In this document: piece after piece, positions 45,476-53,975 of the stretch
How positions within the stretch are numbered: position 1 is the stretch's first letter
Layout of the letters: each line of letters starts with the position of its first letter
Source: Flavipsychrobacter sp.
GTDB lineage: Bacteria; Bacteroidota; Bacteroidia; Chitinophagales; Chitinophagaceae
Direction: 5' to 3'
NCBI GenBank assembly: GCA_016787265.1
Contig: JAEUVF010000005.1
Location: forward strand, 1 to 64,000
DNA length: 64,000 nucleotides
The notes under the pieces: model-generated
The model's database searches: none
Seen by the model: the letters and a program-made list of their open reading frames with translations, nothing else
Told to the model about the DNA's origin: nothing
Position numbers and translations under genes: made by a program

Positions 45476-47476
45476 ATGAAACATTCTATCATAAGTATAA
45501 AGAAATCAGGTTTAATTGCATTGCTGGCACTGGCAGCAGCTTCCTGTAATAAATTTACCGACCGTCCGCCCCTTTCTAATATTACTCCAGATCAATACCT
45601 GCTAAGAGAGGCAGATCTGGCTGCGTATACTATTGCCCGTTATAGTTTTCCAACGCATGAAGGTTGGGGGCCTGGTATGCACAGTGCTGATAACCATACC
45701 GATAACCAGGCAACCAGCGGTGCTGCAACACGTTGGGCACCAGGTGAATGGAGGGTGCCACAGGATGGAGGCAGCTGGAACTTTGGAAATATCAGACAAC
45801 ATAATTACTTTCTTGAAACGGTTGTACCGAGATGGAAAGCCGGAACGCTAATCGGTAATTCTGCTGCTATTGCACACTATGTTGGGGAAGGTTATTTCCT
45901 TAGAGCCTATGAATATTTCAATAAAGTTCAGGCATTCGGAGATTTTCCCATTATCAAACAAACGCTTCCGGATGTAAGAGAAGCATTGGTTGAAGCTTCC
46001 AAACGCCGCCCAAGAAATGAGGTAGCACGTTTTATCATAAGTGATCTGGATTCTGCTATCTCACTGTTAGGGGCAACCGCACCACAGGGAGCTAAGAATC
46101 GCCTGAATAAAAATGCAGCCTTACTATTCAAATCAAGAGTTGCTTTACATGAAGCAAGCTGGTTAACCTATCATAAAGGAACAGCACAGGTGCCTGGCGG
46201 ACCAGGCTGGCCGGGAACAGGAAAGGTGGAGAATTTCAACATTAATATTGATGCGGAAATTGACTTTTTCCTTACACATGCAATGGATGCTGCTTCCCAG
46301 GTAGCGGATGCTGTGCAGCTGGTTACCAACACAAAGGATAATGGTTATAATTCTTCCTCCAACCCTTACTTTAAAATGTTTGGGGATATGAACCTGGGAG
46401 GTTATTCCGAAGTATTGTTGTGGAGAGCCTATGATGCAACCAAGGGAATCAATCATAATGTGGGCCATTATGTAAATCAGAATGGTGGTAACACCGGATT
46501 TACAAGAGGCCTGGTAGATAATTTCCTGATGGCAAACGGACTTCCAATATATGCTGCCGGATCAGGTTATCAGGGAGATGAGTGGGTGAGTGATGTGAAA
46601 GTTGGAAGAGATAATCGATTACAGCTCTTTATGAAGGTTCCTGGTGAACTGCGCTTTACAGATAAGCAATTAACCGGAGGAGCAGCTATTGTAGAAGGAA
46701 ATCCTGATATCATTGGATTAGCAGAAACCCGATATGTAACCGGATATGCCTTGAAAAAGGGAATGTCTTACCTGTCGGCTCAGGCGGAAGGTAATGTAGG
46801 ATCAACGGGAAGTATTGTATTTCGCGCTGCAGAAGCCTATCTGAATTACATTGAAGCGTCCTACCTGAAGGAAAAAACGATCAATGGAAAAGCTGATCAG
46901 TACTGGCGTGCCTTGCGCAATCGGGCAGGTGTGAATCCGGATTATATGATAACCGTAGCGGCAACAGATATGACAGAGGAAGCAAAAAATGATTTTGGCG
47001 CCTACTCTGCAGGTCAGTTAATAAGTGATCCCATATTGTATAATATCCGCAGAGAAAGGAGATCAGAACTGATTGCCGAAGGCATGCGTTATTTTGACCT
47101 TAAACGCTGGCGTGCACTGGATCAGTTAAAATCAAAGCCTTATCACATTGAAGGCTTCAAGGTATGGGGACCAATGAAGGACTGGTATAATAATCCCACT
47201 ACAGGAGATTCCAGACTGATTGAAGCTGGCACACCCGGACGTACTGCCAATGTTTCCAAAAAATCAGAAAGTGAATACCTGCGTCCATATCGGGTAAATC
47301 TGAGTGCCAGTAATTTTTGGGTGGATGGTTACAAATGGGCTTATGCGCATTATCTGGAACCTATCGCGATAAATCATTTTCTGCAGTCAGCGCAAACACA
47401 GGGAGAGATCGCTAGTTCTGTCATCTATCAGAATCCGAGTTGGCCAATGGAGGCGAATGTAGGAGCTACAGAATAA
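45476..47476 (+). CDS. SusD/RagB family nutrient-binding lipoprotein (PUL1)
   Basis: A 666-aa outer-membrane lipoprotein (lipobox AAASC, C24) capping the SusC barrel and capturing glycan. The N-terminal RagB/SusD region (about 30-210, FTDRPPLSNITPDQYL) and the C-terminal SusD domain include EAYLNYIEASYL and RRERRSELIAEGMRYFDLKRW, the characteristic end motif. It is longer than a typical SusD (about 500-550) because of insertions near 80-130 and 560-640, as seen in larger ligands' receptors. A good terminator follows its stop. Confidence 0.9.
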   Translation: MKHSIISIKKSGLIALLALAAASCNKFTDRPPLSNITPDQYLLREADLAAYTIARYSFPTHEGWGPGMHSADNHTDNQATSGAATRWAPGEWRVPQDGGSWNFGNIRQHNYFLETVVPRWKAGTLIGNSAAIAHYVGEGYFLRAYEYFNKVQAFGDFPIIKQTLPDVREALVEASKRRPRNEVARFIISDLDSAISLLGATAPQGAKNRLNKNAALLFKSRVALHEASWLTYHKGTAQVPGGPGWPGTGKVENFNINIDAEIDFFLTHAMDAASQVADAVQLVTNTKDNGYNSSSNPYFKMFGDMNLGGYSEVLLWRAYDATKGINHNVGHYVNQNGGNTGFTRGLVDNFLMANGLPIYAAGSGYQGDEWVSDVKVGRDNRLQLFMKVPGELRFTDKQLTGGAAIVEGNPDIIGLAETRYVTGYALKKGMSYLSAQAEGNVGSTGSIVFRAAEAYLNYIEASYLKEKTINGKADQYWRALRNRAGVNPDYMITVAATDMTEEAKNDFGAYSAGQLISDPILYNIRRERRSELIAEGMRYFDLKRWRALDQLKSKPYHIEGFKVWGPMKDWYNNPTTGDSRLIEAGTPGRTANVSKKSESEYLRPYRVNLSASNFWVDGYKWAYAHYLEPIAINHFLQSAQTQGEIASSVIYQNPSWPMEANVGATE

Positions 47477-47511
47477 GCTAGTTGGTTAGCAGTTGGTTTT
47501 TCTTATAACAG

Positions 47512-47541
47512 GGAGCCGGTATAATTGCCGGCTCCATTTTT
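47512..47541 (+). terminator. rho-independent terminator between susD and GH16 (PUL1)
   Basis: GGAGCCGG / CCGGCTCC perfect stem with an 8-nt loop, then ATTTTTAATT. It lies 36 bp after the PUL1 susD stop and 26 bp before the GH16 start, so it may attenuate expression of the downstream enzymes. Confidence 0.8.
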
Positions 47542-47566
47542 AATTATTCGGTTAACTTGAAGTAAG

Positions 47567-48397
47567 ATGCGATTATTAGTATGTCTATCAATTTCAATCC
47601 TGTTTCTGGGTAGTGGTTGTACAACAAAACCTTACACGGTGAGTGACCAATATATGTATGTGCAATCAACCGGAAGAGAACAGAAAAAGTGGGAACTGGT
47701 TTGGTCAGACGAGTTTGACAAACCGGAATTGGACAGCTCCAAATGGACCCGTATTCCACCTGGTAAATCAGACTGGAACCGGCATATGACTGCGGTTGAG
47801 CCTGCCTGTTATAACCTGAAGGGCGGGGTACTGGAATTAATCGGCATTGTGAATAAGGACACCCTGAAAGATCCGAGACCATTTCTTACGGGGGGTGTTT
47901 ATACAAAGGAGAAGTTTGCCTGGCAATACCGGCGGGTGGAAATCCGCGCTAAACTGGAATCTTCTCGAGGAGCCTGGCCTGCTATCTGGATGTTACCCGC
48001 TACTACTAAATACGGGCCCTATCCCCGAGGGGGTGAAATTGATATTATGGAGCACCTGAATTTTGATGATAGTATTTATCAAACCATACATACCTATTAT
48101 ACAAGGGAGCTGAAACAGTTGCAAAATCCTCCGTACTTTGGCAAAGCAGCCATCAGCAAATCGGATTATAATGTGTATGGACTGGAGTGGTATCCAGACA
48201 AACTGGTATTTCTGGTAAACGGGAAAGCTACTTTTACGTATCCAAGAAAATCGGATGTTGATCCAAGTCAGTGGCCATTTGATCAGCCTTTTTATTTATT
48301 GGTGGATCAGCAGTTGGGCGGAAGTTGGGTTGGCAAAGTGGATATGAAGCAATTACCGGTTACTATGAGTATTGACTGGGTAAGAGTTTATCAATAG
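47567..48397 (+). CDS. glycoside hydrolase family 16 lipoprotein
   Basis: A 276-aa surface lipoprotein (lipobox LGSGC, C18) with a GH16 beta-jelly-roll (about 40-276). The catalytic motif GGEIDIMEH gives E157 (nucleophile), D159 and E162 (acid/base). WSDEFDKPELDSSKW and the ending MSIDWVRVYQ are family hallmarks. GH16 enzymes cleave beta-1,3/1,4-glucans, beta-galactans (agar, carrageenan, porphyran) or O-glycans by retention. EIDIME with no Bulge insertion fits laminarinase-like subfamilies, but the neighbouring sulfatase hints at a sulfated galactan or mucin-type glycan. Start MRLLVC gives the lipobox. Confidence 0.93.
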   Translation: MRLLVCLSISILFLGSGCTTKPYTVSDQYMYVQSTGREQKKWELVWSDEFDKPELDSSKWTRIPPGKSDWNRHMTAVEPACYNLKGGVLELIGIVNKDTLKDPRPFLTGGVYTKEKFAWQYRRVEIRAKLESSRGAWPAIWMLPATTKYGPYPRGGEIDIMEHLNFDDSIYQTIHTYYTRELKQLQNPPYFGKAAISKSDYNVYGLEWYPDKLVFLVNGKATFTYPRKSDVDPSQWPFDQPFYLLVDQQLGGSWVGKVDMKQLPVTMSIDWVRVYQ

Positions 48398-48408
48398 AAT
48401 TATTCCTG

Positions 48409-49947
48409 ATGAAAAAATTACTTATTTTCCTGTTGTTGTCACAAGGCATGTTGGCTCAAGCCCAACAAAAGCGTCCGAATATCCTGATTATTATTTCAGA
48501 CGATCATGCTTTTCAAACTATTAGCGCCTACGGCAGTAAGCTTACCCAGACACCTGCAATAGACAGGATTGCCAGGGAAGGTATGCTCTTCAACCGGGCA
48601 TATGTGACTAATTCCATTTGCGGACCAAGCCGGGCTGTTTTACTCACCGGCCGGTACAGTCATAAAAATGGATTTAAAGACAATGTAAGCGGTCGCTTCG
48701 ACAGTTCACAACATACCTTTATTAAAGATCTCACCAGCTCCGGCTATCAAACTGCCTGGATTGGCAAATGGCATTTGGAAAGTAATCCGAAAGGATTCAG
48801 TTACTGGAAAGTGTTACCCGGACAAGGATCTTATTTCAATCCTGACTTTATTAAGATGGATAATAGCCGGGAAAGAATTAACGGGTATGCTACTACGATT
48901 ATAGAAGATCTGGCCGAGAACTGGCTGGATAGCAGAGATACCAGCAAACCTTTTTGCCTTGTGATCGGGCATAAAGCAACCCATCGCACCTGGATGCCGG
49001 ATATTCAGGACATGGGGCGATTTGATACAGTTAACTTTCCACTACCTGCTAATTTTTATGATGAATACCAGGGCCGGAGAGCAGCAGCGGTTCAGGATAT
49101 GACGGTGGACAAGACCATGATCATGGGTTATGATCTGAAAATGTTTCCCTCAAAGGAGGCTGCAGATAAGGATGGCAATATTCGGCGCATGACAACTGAA
49201 CAGCGGGCAGCATTTGATGCTTATTATGGTCCCATCAAACAGGAGCTGGATGCACGTAGCTTAACGGGAAAAGAACTCGTGGAATGGAAATACCAGCGAT
49301 ATATGCGTGATTACCTGGCAACAGCAGCATCCTTAGACAGAAATATTGGGAGGGCGCTGGAATACCTGGACCGGCATAAGCTGACCGATAATACCCTTGT
49401 GGTTTATTTATCGGACCAGGGATTTTATATGGGAGAGCACGGCTGGTTCGACAAGCGATTCATGTATGAAGAATCATTCCGTACCCCGATGGTTATGCGC
49501 TTTCCGAAAATGATCCAGCCAGGCAGAGTGGATAGCAGCCTGGTAATGAACCTGGATCTGGCACCAACGATGCTGGAACTAGCCGGGGTAAAATCAACTG
49601 AAAAACTACAGGGACAATCCCTGCTTCCTTTACTTAAAGAGTCGAATTATAAGGGCCGTAAAAACCTCTATTATCATTATTATGAAAATGGGGAGCATTC
49701 GGTATCTCCGCATTTTGGGATCAGCAATGGCAGGTATAAACTGATCCGGTTTTACAAGCGGGTAGAGGGCTGGGAGCTTTATGATCTGCAAACCGACAGT
49801 TCTGAAATGAACAACCTCTATGGTAAGACAGGCTATGAAAAAATCACCCGCAAATTGAAGAAGGAGCTATCGGGAATGATCAGACGTTATGAGGATGAAG
49901 AGGCACTGGCTATTATTCGCAGAATCGACCCGGTAAGCGGTTTCTGA
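48409..49947 (+). CDS. type I sulfatase
   Basis: A 512-aa exported sulfatase (signal peptide about 1-18) of the S1 formylglycine family. The maturation motif is C71-G-P-S-R in SICGPSRAVLLTGR, with Cys as the residue converted to formylglycine. Other active-site parts include the metal-binding IIISDDHAF, the Lys/His region HKATHR, and YLSDQGFYMGEHGWFDKRFMYEESFRTP. It cuts sulfate esters from sugars, releasing sulfate. A gap of 11 bp after the GH16 gene indicates co-transcription. Maturation needs an anaerobic-type or FGE enzyme encoded elsewhere. Confidence 0.93.
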   Translation: MKKLLIFLLLSQGMLAQAQQKRPNILIIISDDHAFQTISAYGSKLTQTPAIDRIAREGMLFNRAYVTNSICGPSRAVLLTGRYSHKNGFKDNVSGRFDSSQHTFIKDLTSSGYQTAWIGKWHLESNPKGFSYWKVLPGQGSYFNPDFIKMDNSRERINGYATTIIEDLAENWLDSRDTSKPFCLVIGHKATHRTWMPDIQDMGRFDTVNFPLPANFYDEYQGRRAAAVQDMTVDKTMIMGYDLKMFPSKEAADKDGNIRRMTTEQRAAFDAYYGPIKQELDARSLTGKELVEWKYQRYMRDYLATAASLDRNIGRALEYLDRHKLTDNTLVVYLSDQGFYMGEHGWFDKRFMYEESFRTPMVMRFPKMIQPGRVDSSLVMNLDLAPTMLELAGVKSTEKLQGQSLLPLLKESNYKGRKNLYYHYYENGEHSVSPHFGISNGRYKLIRFYKRVEGWELYDLQTDSSEMNNLYGKTGYEKITRKLKKELSGMIRRYEDEEALAIIRRIDPVSGF

Positions 49948-49959
49948 CCGAAAAATAAA

Positions 49960-49990
49960 TTTGCTTCGAATGTAGAAATTATTACATTTG
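49960..49990 (+). promoter_or_regulatory. Bacteroidota promoter of the GntR gene
   Basis: -33 TTTG at 49960-49963, an exact 19-bp spacer, then -7 TACATTTG (49983-49990, TAnnTTTG). This is a full consensus promoter for the phylum. The start codon lies 22 bp downstream, and the operator starts at the next base after the -7 box. Confidence 0.85.
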
Positions 49991-50006
49991 GTATGTACGA
50001 ACATAC
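49991..50006. promoter_or_regulatory. GntR operator, GTATGT-N4-ACATAC
   Basis: A perfect inverted repeat (GTATGT, ACGA, ACATAC) directly after the -7 box, hence overlapping the transcription start. A related site lies before the PUL2 susC. Its position implies autorepression by the gene product at 50013. Confidence 0.75.
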
Positions 50007-50012
50007 TAACAA

Positions 50013-50744
50013 GTGAAGGATTTCGCAATTGACCATAATAGTTCTCTTCCTCTCCATGTACAGGTGGAAGAAATGCTGCGTAAACTGATTGATGAACCGG
50101 AGTACCAGAATGGAAAATTATTGCCCAATGAAATCCATATTGCGAAACGCCTGGGTATATCGCGCAGTACAGTTCGTCAGGCCACGAATAAGCTGGTTTA
50201 TGAAAACCTGCTGATTCGGAAAAAAGGCGTGGGTACTAAAGTGGCAAAGAACAATATCAGCACCAGGCTCAACAAGTGGACCAGTTTCACCCATGAAATG
50301 GATGAAAAAGGGATGGTTTTCAAGAACTATAGTATTAAGGTGAGTATGGTCCTTCCTGATAAGGAGATTCAGCAGCTTTTCAATATAGCTGAAGGCGTAA
50401 AAGTGCTAAAAATGGAGCGTGTGAAAGGACCTGAATCAGGACCTGTAGTACATTTCATATCTTATTTTCACCCGCGAACCGGCTTGACTGCAGACGATGA
50501 TTTTTCCAAGCCCCTATATGAAACACTGGAAAAAAAGCATCATATAGTTGCGGCTTTATCGAGAGAAGGAATCAGTGCCATACTGGCTGATGCAAAAATC
50601 AGCAAGCTGTTGAATGTAAAACCCGGAGACCCCATCTTGTTCAGAAAAAGGGTTGTATGTGATCCGGGAGACCGCCCCTTTGAATATAATCTAGGCTATT
50701 ACCGGGCCGACCGGTTTACTTATACAATAGATATTGCCCGATAA
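50013..50744 (+). CDS. GntR-family regulator with UTRA ligand domain (PUL2)
   Basis: A 243-aa DNA-binding regulator of the HutC/FarR subfamily. The winged HTH (about 10-78) shows VQVEEMLRKLIDEPEYQNGKLLPNE and ISRSTVRQATNKLVYENLLIRKKGVGTKVA. The UTRA domain (about 90-240) is the small-molecule sensor: VLKMERVKGPESGPVVHFISYFHP and VCDPGDRPFEYNLGYYRADRFTYTID. HutC-type regulators respond to sugar phosphates or carboxylates. GTG start at 50013. Its promoter carries the palindromic operator, and the same half-sites lie before the PUL2 susC, so it likely controls PUL2. Regulators of this type are uncommon in PULs, which more often use hybrid sensors, SusR or ECF sigma factors. Confidence 0.9.
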   Translation: MKDFAIDHNSSLPLHVQVEEMLRKLIDEPEYQNGKLLPNEIHIAKRLGISRSTVRQATNKLVYENLLIRKKGVGTKVAKNNISTRLNKWTSFTHEMDEKGMVFKNYSIKVSMVLPDKEIQQLFNIAEGVKVLKMERVKGPESGPVVHFISYFHPRTGLTADDDFSKPLYETLEKKHHIVAALSREGISAILADAKISKLLNVKPGDPILFRKRVVCDPGDRPFEYNLGYYRADRFTYTIDIAR

Positions 50745-50783
50745 TTATTGATGTTCCTCTTCGAGGCCAGTTTTTGTCGGTTA

Positions 50784-50807
50784 ATATGTACAGACATACG
50801 AACATAA
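50784..50807. promoter_or_regulatory. GntR operator with three half-sites before PUL2 susC
   Basis: TATGT-N4-ACATA at 50785-50798 plus a further ACATA at 50802-50806 (three half-sites, one extra). It lies about 37-60 bp before the susC start codon and shares TATGTAC and ACATACGAACATA words with the site at 49991-50006. Confidence 0.65.
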
Positions 50808-50842
50808 TTGAATAACGATTATTAACGATTAATGCTTGCTAA

Positions 50843-53800
50843 ATGAGAAAGATTGCACTGGTCTCGCGGCTAATCCTGTTAGAATTAGCGCTGCTTTTCC
50901 TTGGTTCCATCACCCTTGCCCAGGAGGGTGGAAAATCCATAACGGGCACTGTACGCTCCACTTCCGGATCTCCTCTGTCAGGAGCAACTGTATCTCTTAA
51001 AGATGCCGCCAGTTCCGTTACAACGAATGCTGAAGGAAAATTTTCCCTGCCAATTGTACCTGGTAAAACCATCCTGGTAATTTCATATGTCGGGTATATT
51101 ACCAGGGAGGTTCCGGTGGAAGCAGGACCAATGGAGATTCGACTTACAGAGAATCCTGGTGAACTAAGTAATGTGGTGGTGATCGGATATGGAACCGCCA
51201 AAAAAAGTGACCTAACCGGATCTGTTGTTTCTGTGAGGGCCGATGAATTAAAAGCTATTCCGGCAACCAGCCTGGATCAGCAATTGCAAGGCCGTGCTGC
51301 AGGTGTTCAGGTTACCCAGGTCTCAGGTAAACCCGGTGCAGAAACATCCATACGGATTCGGGGTACCAGTTCTATAAATGCCGGAAATGAGCCACTTTAT
51401 GTGATTGATGGTATGTTGGTAAACAGTGATGGTGCAGATTTAAGTGTTGGCGGTACCAGAGGCCCGAGAATTAGTCCACTTTCCTCCATCAACCCAAGTG
51501 ACATTGAATCTATTGAAATTTTGAAAGACGCATCCGCCACTGCCATGTATGGAGCCCGCGGCGCAAACGGTGTAGTGTTAATCACAACAAAAAGAGGTCG
51601 CTCCGGAAAAGGAACACTAACTCTTGAAACCTACCAGGGCTGGCAACAGGTTGCCAACAAACTCAAACTGCTGAATGCTGCACAGTACGCTGACTTTGTT
51701 AATGAAGGCAGATTGAATGCCAACCAGATACCGGTCTATGTAAATCCACCGAATCTTGGTAAGGGTACTGATTGGCAGGATGAGTTATTCAGAATTGCGC
51801 CAATGGGCAATTATCAGCTTTCATTCGCAGGTGGAAATGATCGTACCAAATATACAGTATCAGGTTCCCTGTTTGATCAGAAAGGGATTATTCAGAATTC
51901 TGATTTCAAACGTTATTCCTTCCGGACCAATCTGGAGCAGAAAGTTAATGATAAACTTACTGTTGGAACTGCTATCACCTATTCACGGATTGCAAGTACA
52001 GGTGTATTAACGAATGGTGGTCAGATCGTACCGGGTGTAGTGACATCCTCTTTATTATTTAACCCCGTATTGCCTGTTTATGATTCTACTGTTGATGGCG
52101 GATATACATTTGAAAACGATCGAGGTAAAATTTTAGGCAATCCCATTGCAGAAGCAAAAGAATATTCTTCCACAACCATTCTGTCCCGCTTTCTCGGCAA
52201 TGCTTATGCGCAGTATGCATTCAACAAAAACCTGGTTTTTAAAACAAGTTTCGGCCTTGATGCGTATACGAACAGTGAAAATAGTTTCGGGCCAAATTTT
52301 TTAAAAAGAACTGAAGCCAGTAATGGAGAGGCCAGCCTGGGTAAATCAATCGGAAATACATGGTTAAATGAAAACACGCTTTCCTACTCAAATTATTTTG
52401 GCAACAGGCACAATCTGAATGCCGTGGTTGGTTATACCATGCAGCAATTCAAAAATGAACAGCTATTTGTTTATGCATTTGATTTTCCGGATAACCGTAC
52501 AGGTTATCACAATATCGGTGCAGCCCTGAATCCACAAAAACCTGCCAACAACGAATCAGAATGGAGTATGATGTCCTACCTGGGCAGGGTCAATTATACA
52601 CTGGATGATAAATACCTCTTCACGTTAACCGGCCGGGTGGATGGCTCTTCAAAATTTGCCGAGGGGAACAAATATGGATTTTTCCCTTCAGGGGCTTTTG
52701 CATGGCGTGTTTCCAATGAAAAATTCATGGAGCGCCTGGAAGCTATCAGCGATATGAAACTTCGCGTCAGCTATGGTGTGATCGGGAATCAGGCAATTCC
52801 TCCTTATCAGTCACTCGCATTGGTTGGTCCGTTTGGTGAAGGTGTTTTTAATGCAGGCAATAGTTATGAAGTTTTTACCGGAAGGGAACCGTTAAGTTTT
52901 GTGAACCGAAATCTGAAGTGGGAAACAACCCGTCAACTGGATATCGGAATGGATCTTTCCCTTTTTAATAACCGGATTACATTCACAGCTGATTATTATA
53001 AAAAGAGAACCAATGATCTTTTGCTTTCCAGTCCGATTCCCCTTAGTTCTGGATTTGCTACCACTCTATTGAATATTGGCAACATTGATAACTGGGGTGT
53101 AGACCTTGATGCGCGTACGATCAATCTGAAGGGTAAAGTGCAATGGACCTCAGCGCTAAATTTTTCTCTTAACCGGAATAAAATTGTTAATCTGAACAGT
53201 GAAACCGATGTGATTCTCCAGAATGCGATTCTGCTGCGTGAAGGGGTTAGTATCGGTACTTTCTATGGCTATGAATTTGCAGGTATTTTTCAATCTGATG
53301 CCGAAGCTGCATCCAGTCCGGTATTGGTTGGTCAGGAACCTGGAGGACCTAACCCGGCTTCCCGTGCAAGAGCTGGAGACCGCAAATATGCAGATCAGAA
53401 TAAAGATGGGAAGATTGATGCGAATGATCGAACCATTCTCGGTTCCGCACAACCGAAATTTACATGGGGTTTTGGAAATAATATTTCCTTTAAAAACTTT
53501 GAACTTTCCATATTCTTCCAGGGCTCACAGGGAAATAAGATGGCCAATTTCAATAACCTGGATCTCCTCAATTTCAATGGCCAGCAAAATGTTCTGGCGG
53601 AAGCCGGTCTTAACAGATGGACGCCTGATAATCCATCCAACAAATATCCCCGCGCTGTTTCCGCAGGCAGCCTTGATATTGGAACCGTTTCATCAGCTAT
53701 TGTGGAAGATGCATCTTATGTACGTCTACGAAACCTGACACTCGCTTATTCTTTTCCTTCATCCGGGATATCCAGGATCGGCATGAGTAATTTGCGGTTA

Positions 53801-53956
53801 TACATCAGCGGTACTAACCTGTTAACTTTTACCAATTATTCCGGCTACGATCCGGAAGCCAACACATTTGGCCAGAGTACAACGCTTCTTGGACTGGATC
53901 TGGGCGGTTATCCGCAGGCAAAAGTCTACCAGATAGGATTAAGCGCTTCTTTCTAA
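50843..53956 (+). CDS. SusC/RagA family TonB-linked outer membrane protein (PUL2)
   Basis: A 1037-aa outer-membrane SusC-type importer. Signal peptide about 1-25, CarboxypepD-regulatory domain (about 30-110, ITGTVRSTSGSPLSGATVSL), SusC motif VVVIGYGTAKKSDLTGSV (about 112-130), plug domain with RGTSSINAGNEPLYVIDGML, then the barrel ending IGLSASF. It differs from the PUL1 SusC throughout, so a different glycan is taken up. A three-half-site operator lies in its leader and susD follows after 19 bp, so regulator, receptor and downstream enzymes are one regulon. Confidence 0.93.
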   Translation: MRKIALVSRLILLELALLFLGSITLAQEGGKSITGTVRSTSGSPLSGATVSLKDAASSVTTNAEGKFSLPIVPGKTILVISYVGYITREVPVEAGPMEIRLTENPGELSNVVVIGYGTAKKSDLTGSVVSVRADELKAIPATSLDQQLQGRAAGVQVTQVSGKPGAETSIRIRGTSSINAGNEPLYVIDGMLVNSDGADLSVGGTRGPRISPLSSINPSDIESIEILKDASATAMYGARGANGVVLITTKRGRSGKGTLTLETYQGWQQVANKLKLLNAAQYADFVNEGRLNANQIPVYVNPPNLGKGTDWQDELFRIAPMGNYQLSFAGGNDRTKYTVSGSLFDQKGIIQNSDFKRYSFRTNLEQKVNDKLTVGTAITYSRIASTGVLTNGGQIVPGVVTSSLLFNPVLPVYDSTVDGGYTFENDRGKILGNPIAEAKEYSSTTILSRFLGNAYAQYAFNKNLVFKTSFGLDAYTNSENSFGPNFLKRTEASNGEASLGKSIGNTWLNENTLSYSNYFGNRHNLNAVVGYTMQQFKNEQLFVYAFDFPDNRTGYHNIGAALNPQKPANNESEWSMMSYLGRVNYTLDDKYLFTLTGRVDGSSKFAEGNKYGFFPSGAFAWRVSNEKFMERLEAISDMKLRVSYGVIGNQAIPPYQSLALVGPFGEGVFNAGNSYEVFTGREPLSFVNRNLKWETTRQLDIGMDLSLFNNRITFTADYYKKRTNDLLLSSPIPLSSGFATTLLNIGNIDNWGVDLDARTINLKGKVQWTSALNFSLNRNKIVNLNSETDVILQNAILLREGVSIGTFYGYEFAGIFQSDAEAASSPVLVGQEPGGPNPASRARAGDRKYADQNKDGKIDANDRTILGSAQPKFTWGFGNNISFKNFELSIFFQGSQGNKMANFNNLDLLNFNGQQNVLAEAGLNRWTPDNPSNKYPRAVSAGSLDIGTVSSAIVEDASYVRLRNLTLAYSFPSSGISRIGMSNLRLYISGTNLLTFTNYSGYDPEANTFGQSTTLLGLDLGGYPQAKVYQIGLSASF

Positions 53957-53975
53957 ACGATTAAAGCTTAGTAAT

